Shown here: in pieces, positions 22,801-33,028 of the stretch | How positions within the stretch are numbered: the first letter of the stretch is position 1 | How the letters are laid out: every line of letters begins with the position of its first letter | Assembly: GCA_965153355.1 (NCBI GenBank) | Contig: OZ231126.1 | Span: 18,724,001-18,788,000 of the forward strand | Origin: Flaccisagitta enflata | Lineage: Eukaryota; Chaetognatha; Sagittoidea; Aphragmophora | Length of the DNA: 64,000 bases | Direction of reading: 5' to 3' | Notes under the pieces: model-generated | Database searches by the model: none | Told to the model about the DNA's origin: nothing | What the model saw: the letters and a program-made list of their open reading frames with translations, nothing else | Program-made: the position numbers and the translations under genes

Positions 22801-25800
22801 ACACATACCCTCAACAAAACCATAAAAAAATGCATTTTTTTAGCAAAAAATGCTAATTTCTATCCCAATTCAAGGTTTTTCCTTAGATTTTCCTAGCTAT
22901 ATACAGATATAGATGACAAAAAATTGTCAGAAATGTTTTTCAGTAAAGCTAGGATACTGAAGATTGGGATTCCCTCATGACCTTTGTCAAAATTGTATCA
23001 TTCAATATAGTTATTGACTTTTTTATCAATGCACATAAAATTCTTTTGTGATGAAAATTACAAAAAAGTCTCTGGACCCAACCAATACTGTACAATTTTC
23101 TCATTTTTTGCACAGGTATGATTTTACCTCACAATATCTTTAATTCAAGACCATTGCCAGGATTGTGGCACTATTTGTTTGGAAATAAGAGTTGGATAAA
23201 AGGATGCTTGTCAAAGCTCAACAAAACAAGCAAAAACTCAAAGTAAAAACTATACTTTGCTCTAAATAATACAAAGGGATTCAGTTTTCTTAATGAGCCT
23301 TTGGCAAAATACAGATATAAAAATCGTTTTTTAAGAGCTTTCTGAACCTGTTTACAGAATCATTCTACCATTTCTAGAAGCAAAGATACATCGTTTTCTT
23401 TGGTCCTGTTTGGGGTGGTACTCCCTGTAGTGCTTTCACGCTCAAGGAAAGAATCGTGATAATTGTGTTTTTTTTATAAATAAATCAGTATTATCAGGAT
23501 TTCTTCTTTGAGCGTGAAAGCATTGCATAGTTGAGACTAATATCTCACTTTTAAGACCAATCTGACCATTTTACATTGATTTGTAAAGAAATAAAATTGA
23601 TTTAAAGCTGCAGAGGTCAGTTAATCAATATTTTCAGAAACTTCACATGGGGTAAATCACAATTTTACTCAAAACCACATGCAAGCTTAACCGCTAGAGC
23701 CAGTGCTATGAAATTTTTCATGAATAAACGGTAGGTTATGTGCTTTAGGAAAAAACCAATCCAAAAAATGAATGTTTTAGGCATAATAAAGGTTTTGCTG
23801 GTGTCCGTTGCTTTTGATTTCAGGGTAGATGGACGAACAGACGTCCCCTCTTAAACAGATGCGAGACGCATCTAATGATGCATGTAAAAAACTTAATTTG
23901 AATTTAATTTTTTACATTGACTGAATTTGCTGATATGGGAGTGATGCTTTTTGTTGTTCCTGAGTGAGGCCGCTAGGAAATTTGGTTGGCCCCACATGTC
24001 CAAAGAATTGCGAAAACTGAATTTACAGAGCTGGACGTAAAAGAAGAACAAACTTGGAAGAGGGCAAGTGCGATAGTCCCCACTCGATACACCACGAATT
24101 GGGCCATGCTCTTGGACTGGAGCACGAGCAAGAAAGACCTGATCGGCTGCCCGACAAAATGCCCAATGCTCCAGGAGTATGTCCATTAGAGAGAGTATTC
24201 ATGATGTGTATATGGCTCTCCTCCATCTTATCGAAACACAGGATCAAGCGATTTCCAGATCAATTTGTTAAGGACAGTGTAATACAATTATCCGTTTGGT
24301 TATAGATAGGTAGCTTTGTTACAGTACGATGGGAACAAAGACGACCTAGACTGGAGGATAGATTTTAATTACTTTGATTTTGATTCCTTTTCTAGTACCA
24401 CGGATCAAGCTACCCTATGGATCAATTTCATCAATATTTGTCTTCAACTTATGATGTCTTATCGGTTATGCACTATCCTTCTCATACTGTTGTGGACAAT
24501 CTTGTTTGGGGGAGGCACACGAAGGAAATTGACCGATACAGAACCCCGGTGCTTATTGTGATTAACAACCTCTCGATTTTTTTTGTCATTCCTTGATGAG
24601 TTCGCTATCTCATTGTTAAACCGTCAATTTGCTTTTGCAGGATCCTTGTTATCAGCAGTTTATTGGGTACGGGTCAGAGCCATCATTTTACGATGTGAAA
24701 GGTGAGGCTGTGTTTTTAAACATTTGTAGAGTACGTTGGGAGTAAATACAGCCTAAACAGGAAGACAGTGTTTAAGTTTCCTAATTTGGATAATAAAATA
24801 TTTAGAATTTTAAATTTTGCCGAAAATTTGGTGTTAAACAAAACAAGGCAAAAGTCTCAGACAGCCTGGTAGGGGATGTACTACAAGAATACAGCACAAC
24901 AGTATTTCACACCTACATATTTTACAACAACCTAATACCTAACAACCAAAAAAAAAACAGTTTCCAAAAATATTTTGGAAAGAGGGATGTACAGAGGGAC
25001 TTACAAAGCAAGGTCTAAAAACGCATATTCGCACCTAAATTTAGTCAAAAAACTGATTTTTTACATAACACTGTATAAAATTCTCTACCAAGTACTGTAT
25101 ATGAACTTTCATTCGCGTAGTAATGATACAGATACATCGAAAAACAATCATCCGCTAAAACTACAATAATTATCTGAATGTAGAAAATGAAAATTATGGG
25201 TATGAATTTCGCTTTAAAGAACCTCATCAGCCAGTCTGTTTTGATCCACCATTTTTAGGAATTAATTTGGCGTACAAGTGTGGCCTCCGTTGCAACTCGA
25301 CCGTGGTTACCCAGTGCGCCGAAAAAGGTCAGTTTCTTCAGCAGCACAAAACCTTGTTGAAGTAGTTGCACTGGGGTTTAAATAGTGTTTTTTTTTTTTT
25401 TTTTGTCGACTCTACGATCAAGGGGACGATTGCTACGTCGGTGGGGACTGTGAATGCCTCTGCCCCTCCATGTGGTGGGATCCCTGTCGGAGATCTCCGA
25501 GTGAACCTCCTAAAATAGTTCCATGTGATTATGGAGTTTACAAGTTTGGCCAAGGATGGCAATGTGCCAACGGAAGATGCATCGATAAGGAATTTCTTTG
25601 CGATGATTATGCCGGTTAGTTGTTCATTTTTCCTTAGGGTGAGTGAAAAAACCTACCCATCGTGTATTTTGGTTTTTTCATTTTCATCTTTTTAATTTTC
25701 TTCGTATTTTTCCTCACCCTTGTCTTAATCTTGCTTTTCTTTCTTACCTTCTTCTTTTTATCTTCATCCTTATCTTTTTCTTATTCTTCTTTTACTTATA

Positions 25801-27217
25801 TTCTGTTCTTCTTCTCTTTCTTTCTCTTCTTCTGCTGGCTGCTGCTCTTTCTGCATCTTCTGCTCATGCTCTGTCATAAGCGGTATCATTATTAACGATT
25901 TTTTCTAATAATTTATACCGTGTAGATCCAATTTAACGACCTTGTAGGCACAAATGTTGTAAAATTGTCTTTATGATTTTTTTTCCATTTGATCTGATCA
26001 GCAAGCAACAAGTGACGCGGGGTCACAATATCGTTGCGGACAGGTGGGCAGGGGTATCCAACCCCCATCCACACCCCACGACCCCCACCAACACACATAA
26101 CCCCCCCCCCCGCAACAATATCTATAACGCTCGTTTTTTTTCACTTCTCGGCTGTAGACGGACGGACAGACAGACAGACATGTCCGCAACTAAAAAACAA
26201 GTGAGTCATGATAGTTTGAATGGAACAAAATCTCCTGAAAATAGACATTTCAGCCGAAGTAAGATAACTTCTGAACCTATTCAGCTAAAGAGATGCGGTT
26301 TGCAATTGCATAGCTTGAAATATGTTGAAGTGTTTAGGCGTAATTGATCAACGTGCGGTTGTCCTACTTGGAAGATGGAACAGTCTCGTTGTAGCAACCT
26401 CTCTTTCTACTAGTGAATAAAAGAACAAGGCCGGATACACGGCCATCAGTTGCGGACGGGTGGGCAGGGGCGGATATGCGCGTTTTCCCACTTTTCGACT
26501 CTTGCTGACGGACCAACGGACCGACGGGCGGACGGACGGACAAAGTCTCTTATAGAGTTGCGTGTCCGCAACTAAAAATTACAGATTGCGACGACGGTGA
26601 GGATGAAATCTGCGCGGGTGGTAATTCGTTCGCGTATTGCCCATCTTGCACCGACGATTCTACATTTGCATCATGTAAAGTGGAAAAGGTCGTGAAGAAA
26701 AACGTGACGCTTTTCTACTGGCCCTGGACCGGGCAACCCGGTTTGACGATGAGTTGCGAGGAAGCCGTTGATAAATACCCTCGCTACATGTGCGCGCACT
26801 ACGCCGAGGCGAGAAATCAAGACTGTTGCATGGAATGTTATCGAAGGAATATCACCACCGGCATTTGCAAAGATCAGTCGGACGAGTGCAAACGAATCAC
26901 GCATCAGGATCAATGTTTTGGGTAAAGATGACGCATCAATAATGTTATATTTGTATATCGTTAATAGGGCTTTAGATTTCATTTTTTGAATGGGTATTGT
27001 TCCACTTGTCACATTATACGTGCTAGCGATGGGAAGGAGTTCACCAACGCAGTAATTTTTTTTTCATTCCCATCAGACGACCTGACTTGTGGGACAAGTG
27101 TCCTATCGCTTGCGAAATTTGTGTGGATATTTCCTGGGTCGGATCAACATAGCGCGGGGGCCCCTCCCCTTGTTGAATTTACCATCTCTCTATAACGATA
27201 AAGAAAAAGTTAAAGGA

Positions 27218-27273
<56 letters not shown>

Positions 27274-28198
27274 GAGACAGACAGACAGAGAGACAGAGAC
27301 AGAGAGAGAATTTTTTTTTCAGTGTAGATTTTTCAAGAAGGGTCTAGGCTTGGGACCCCCAGGGCGTGGTGCCCTGAGGCAGTGCCTCATCTGCCTCAAT
27401 GTTAATCCGACACAGGGTTCAGCGTGTAAGGAATCATCATGTGAGAATGGAGGCTCTTTAAATTATTACTGCGATTGCTTATGTCCTGATGGGTTCACGG
27501 GAGATCGCTGCGAACATCGAGTCTGCTCATCAGGTCAGTTGGGTGCTTCACATAGCAAGAGTTGGTTATTTCTTTTTGCCCTCTTTCCTTAATGTGGAAC
27601 CATTTTTCTTTTATCAAAAATCGTTCATCTTCCGTTTTTTAGAAAATTGTTTTTGAAGACCTAATTTGCATAATGTAGTTGGATAAAAAAATATGCTGAT
27701 ATTGTTTGAATTAGGTTTTACAAATTTCTACTCTTCGTAGAGTTGTACTTCTACCTTTTCATAAGTTCTTTCTTAAATTATGTTCTGATATTTTAGTTTA
27801 TTTTTATAAACATCATGATTTTCTAAGATAAATAATTATCCTTTTTGTAACTTAACTAGACAGGATTTTGCTGAATTCTGGCAAATCTGTGGGAACTTTA
27901 AAGCCAAAACAAAAACGGGATTTAAAAAAAAAAGGAAAATGGTCATCATTATGATTTTTGCTCCTCCACATTACCTAAGTAGGGTGAAGGGATACTCCCA
28001 ACTTTTGCACCCAATCAGGTCAGTATGCCCGTTTGACTGTTTTTGGTTGTCGGAAAAACGACGGAGAAAAGGGAGAAAAGGGAGAAAGAATTGAAACAAG
28101 TAAAGAAGGAGAAATGAAAAGAGAAATACTGAGATAAAGAATGAAAGTAGATAAAGAAGGGGAAACGGAAGAATTTTCAGAAGAATGAAAGACACTGA

Positions 28199-28285
<87 letters not shown>

Positions 28286-31046
28286 GAAGGAAGAAAGAAA
28301 GGAAGAAAGAAAGGAAATTGGGTAATGGCCCCTAATGAATGACGTTCTGAAGGACACCGGGGCGAATTTTCTGACGCTTTTATAGGGCACATTTGAGCTA
28401 ATTTTTGGTTTAGAGTGCTGCTTTTATTCCTTGAATCAAAATATGATTATATGGGGCATTTAAAGGTTCAGGTCAAGGATCAGGGGAGAATTGAGGCTTA
28501 GGAAGAAGATTTGAAGATTGAATCTAGCCTCAGCTCAAGAGGTCAAAGTTGAGGCTTGCTAGCGCAAATTTGATCCCTTACAGAGCATATTTGAGGTTGG
28601 AGAGGATCGCATACCAGTTAGAGCCAAAGGGAGGGGGGAATATACTGACATACATAAGGATAGATGGATGTTAAGCATTTCACCGCTGTGTTCTTCAGGA
28701 CATTGGCCCTTTGGGGCCGCTACCCGAAAAGAGGGAAAGAGAGAATTAGAGCAAGGGAAAAGGAAAGGGAGTGGAAAGAAACAGGGATGTGGAAGCGATT
28801 GACCGCTGCCATTTTGGTGGATGATAGAGCTACTAGTATTTGAACTACAATAGGTCGCCCAAGGTCAATATGTGGTCAGCGATACCCGTTGCCCTGCTTG
28901 CATGATTGTGAAATGGAGTGAGAGGAAGCAGGGCAGCGGCCTCAAAGGGGACGATGTCCTGTAGAACACAGGGGGACTTTCGTTCGTTTGTTCGTTTCTC
29001 CGTCCACGTTCCCCCCAGGCCCTCTCAGGCCTGAAATCTGCCCTCTCAGGCCTGAAATTTACCCTCTCAGGCCTGAAATCTGCTCTCTCAGGCCTTGAAT
29101 CTGCGAGGGCAGATTTCAGGCCTGAGAGGACAGATTTCAGGCCTGTGAGGACAGATTTCAGGCCTGAGAGGACAGATTTCAGGTCTGTGAGGACAGATTT
29201 CAGGCTTGAGAGCACAGATTTTAGGTCTGTGAGGGCAGATTTGAGGCTTGAGAGGGCAGATTCCATGCCTGAGAGGGCAGATTTCAGGCCTGAGAGGGTA
29301 AATTTCAGGCCTGAGAGGGCAGATTTCAGGTCTGAGAAAGCCTGGGGGGGACGAATGGAGAAACAAACGAACGAACAAAAGTCCCCCTGTGTTCTACAGG
29401 ACATCATCCCCTTCGGAGCCGCTGCCCAAAAAGCCCAAAAAGCATAAACCGCCGAAAAAGTAACTAGTCATCCAAGGATCGGACATGGTCAGCGGTACCC
29501 CATGCCCTGCTTGGAGTTATTAAGTAAAATAGCAGAGTGAGAGCAGGGCAGCGGCCCTAAATGGCCAATGTCCTGTAGGAAACAGGCGGGAATTTCCAGA
29601 CGTCCTTAGGGGGAATATATCAGCCTGAGAGGTAATTGAAGCGGGATTTGAGGTCTGGGGGGGAAGATTTTAGGTCTGATGATTAGATTTGAGGTCTGGG
29701 GGCAGGCTTGAGGCAGGCTTGAGGCATTAAGGGCAGATTTGAGGCCTGGAGGGCTGATTTGAGGCCTGGAAAGCTGATCTGAGGCCTGGAAAGCTGATCT
29801 GAGGTCTAGAGAGCAGAATTGAGGCTTGGAGAGCAGATTTGAGGCCTTGACAGCTAATTTGAGGACTGGAGGACTGATTTTAGGCCAGGAGGGCTGATTT
29901 GAGGCCTGGAGGGCTGATCTGATTTGAGGGCTTAGAGGGCCTAAATCAAGCCTGAGAGTGAGGATTTGAGGCCTCAATAGCCAACAAGGGGGACGGAAGG
30001 ATGGAAGGATGGACAGAAGGAGGGAAGGATGGACGGAAGGGTGGAGGGAGGGAAGGACGTCTGGAAATTCCCCCCTGTGTCCTACAGGACATCGGCCCTT
30101 TGGGGCTGCTGCCCAAATAGGGCCAAATATTTTGGCTGAAAAATCCGCCAAAAGCCGGGCTCGGCCCAAATCCAGATTTGGCCCAAAAAAGGGCCAAATA
30201 TTTTGGCTGAAAAATCCGCCAAAATCCATGCTCGGCCCAAATCCAAGCTTCACACATGGTCAGCGATACCTGATGCCCTGCTTGGAATGATCAAGTAAAG
30301 TAGTGGATTGAGAGCAGGGCAGCGGCTCCAAAAGGCCGATGTCCTGTAGGACACAAGGGTGAATTTCAAGATGTCCTTTTGAAATCGGGATGGCAGAATT
30401 TAGTCCAAAAGAGCAGATGTGAGGTTATGGAGGCAGGCTTGAGGCCTAGAGGACAAATTTGAGGCCTGAAGAGTTGATTTGAGGCCTGGAGGGCGGATTT
30501 GAGGTCTGGAGGGCTGATTTAAGGTTTTGAGGGCAGATATGAGGTCTGGAGAGCTAATTTGAGCTCTCCAGGGCTAAATTGAGGTCTGAAAGGGCTAATT
30601 TGAGGGCTCAGAGGGCCAAAATCAGGCCTGAGACTGCAGTTTTGAGGCGCCGATAGCCAAGGGGGGGATGGAAGGATGGACGGACAGACGGATGGAAGGA
30701 TGAACGGACGTCTCGAAATTCCCCCCTGTGTCCTACAGGACATCGGTCCTTTGGGGCCGCTGCCCAAAAAGGGGACCGACGGACCGACAAAGCGGGGTGT
30801 AGAGTCGCGTAGCACGCGATTAAAGAAACATTAACTTACAGGTTCATGTCTGACATGTCAGAGCAACGGAACGGCGACCGTTGATGGAGTATGTCTCTGT
30901 CCTGCCGGCCTTGAGGGAAAACTCTGCCAATGTAGCAGTGAAGACAAAAGCAGAATAAGCGTCTCAGAGACGTCTGGCACGGGACCCAAACTCATCTCAT
31001 GCTTCAACATTGCTAATAACTTCCCTAACGTAGGTCTTAGAAATAA

Positions 31047-31111
<65 letters not shown>

Positions 31112-31629
31112 GATGATGGTGATGACGATGACGACGATGATGATGATGATGCTGACTTTAATACCACATGACAAAGATTACATGTCTAAGGGCATCAAAA
31201 CGGCATTTCCTTCATTCATTTCAGAAGGATTTTCTTTCATTTTTAGTTTAGGACGCGCTTTGTCCGTCCGTCCGTGCTCATCCAGTTGAAAAGTGGAAAA
31301 ACAAGCGTTTTGTGTGTTTGTGTCTGTGGGATAGGGGTTGGGGTGTGGATGGGGGTTGAATGCCCCTGCCCAACCGTACACAACGATATTGTGACCCCGC
31401 GTCACTTGTTCTTTGGCTTTGAGTATGCTTCCCAGAACATTTCATTCATTGCAGACAAGCGGTCAGACAGACATCATCTAAAGGTGGATTTCATCACAAC
31501 TTCCACGCGTATTCAAATTCATGTTGATCTTCCTCGACTTAACTCTTGTCTTTTGTATTGACAATGACAATTGGTAGTATGGAAGGGGATGAAGGGGAGG
31601 CAGACAGACAGACAGGAAAGAGAGAGAGA

Positions 31630-31702
<73 letters not shown>

Positions 31703-32976
31703 ACACACGTGTTTTTAATTTTTTGGCAACTGACCTGATCTTCTGCAGAGCATAAAATTGGACATTTAAGTTCCAAGTTTCACATTCACGTGTCTGTCTA
31801 TCTCTGTCTCTCTCTCTTCTTCTTTATAGTCTGCGTAAAGACGCTTTCACTTTCAGAAGTCTGAGTGACCTGACCTTAAGCGGATCATTTTGGAAAATTT
31901 TTCCTTTAAAGTAAATGTCTGAGCTGAATGATAAGAAACATTTTATCTCCAGTCCAGAATTTCAACTCCCCCTCTTCCACTTTTTTAAGTTGGCGTGCTT
32001 GAGTTACGCAGGCGAATGTTGCGGCGTATGCGATGAAGGGCGCGCCTGGTGTCACGATGATGCGAAGATATGTCCCTCGATGTCGACGTCGAATTGTCAC
32101 GCAATGTCCGCACGGAATTCATGCCCCCTCAAATGCGGAATATGCAAAGAAGAAGCTTGCCCCGGAGTAAATTGTCTGAACGGGGGAACCTTGATGGAAG
32201 GCAAGTGGCTCTCGTAGTCGTATGTCAACGGAATCCAATGTAGATAATGAGGTTGTTTACATTAGAAGCATGGAAAAAAAATGCTGAAGTCAAAGTGTTT
32301 CAAAGGGGCATCCTCTGAATCACGAAATTAAAATTATTTCCACTTAAGCACACCCTAGTGCTTCAGTTGAATGAAAAAAAAACTAGTACCTTTTGCAATT
32401 CGGGCTTCAGCGGAATTGGAAGTTACTTATTTTATCACAGTAGAAAAGAAATCCCCTCCTTTCTTTCCATCTCTCAATTTCTCCTCGATTTCTTTTCATC
32501 TCTCCCTTTTTCTCCCTTCTTTACTTTTACTTTGTTTTCATCATTTTGAAAAAAAAAATGGCATGTAAGAAAAACTTATTTCCTTTCAAAAAAACTAAAA
32601 TTTTTAGGAGTTGAAATAAGTATAGAAAAAAATTTTATGATAAAAGAAAGAGCAAAAAGAAAATGGAAAAAATATTAAGATATTCAAAGATGATAGTTAG
32701 GAAAAAAAAAAATCTGAATCAAATCAAATAAGTTCCTTATTCTACTAAAATATTTGCAACCAATCAAAAAAAGACCTTAGTGACTTCTTATTTTATTTCA
32801 GTATGAAAAGATGCTAGGAGTCAATCCACTAAGCACAAATTCCAATTCCACTGAAGCACAAGGTCATGCTTCAGTGGAATGGGCCTTGACTGGCCTAATT
32901 TCCAGCCCTGAGTTCGGGATTCAATGGATAGGCCGCTTATAAGCTTAAAAGCCTGGCAGCCCCTTTCATGTGTGTG

Positions 32977-33028
<52 letters not shown>

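Larger units (their letters stand above)
16091..23825. mobile_element. H2: copy of H split by nested insertions
   Basis: Left end CACTGCAATCAAAAGC and right end GCTTTTGATTTCAGGG between TA (16089-16090 and 23826-23827). The following words match H1 in order (ACTGATACCAGCAAAACC; GGTAGGTTATGTGCTTT). The outer flanks join into a single HP4 unit: ATTTTGAGAGAA... then GATGGACGAACAGACG and the AGATGCG/CGCATCT hairpin (23857-23873). Confidence 0.8.

Noticed and set aside
24337-24395. Frame [18 protein letters not shown] as a protease exon
   Set aside because: No GT donor exists before the next real exon, and the frame disagrees with the SVMHYP frame.
29145-29447. Frames with [16 protein letters not shown] repeats at 29, 43 and 45 kb
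   Set aside because: Translations of 20-24 bp satellites inside F elements, open on both strands, with no start context or homology.
31455-31560. Open frame after an ATTGCAG acceptor, as an extra protease exon
   Set aside because: It has no module signature. Joining 31033 directly to 32012 completes an ShKT with correct phase and Cys spacing, so this piece is not needed.
31828-31908. Segment between TTTATAG and GTAAAT as a protease exon
   Set aside because: Its only open frame does not match the phases of the flanking exons.
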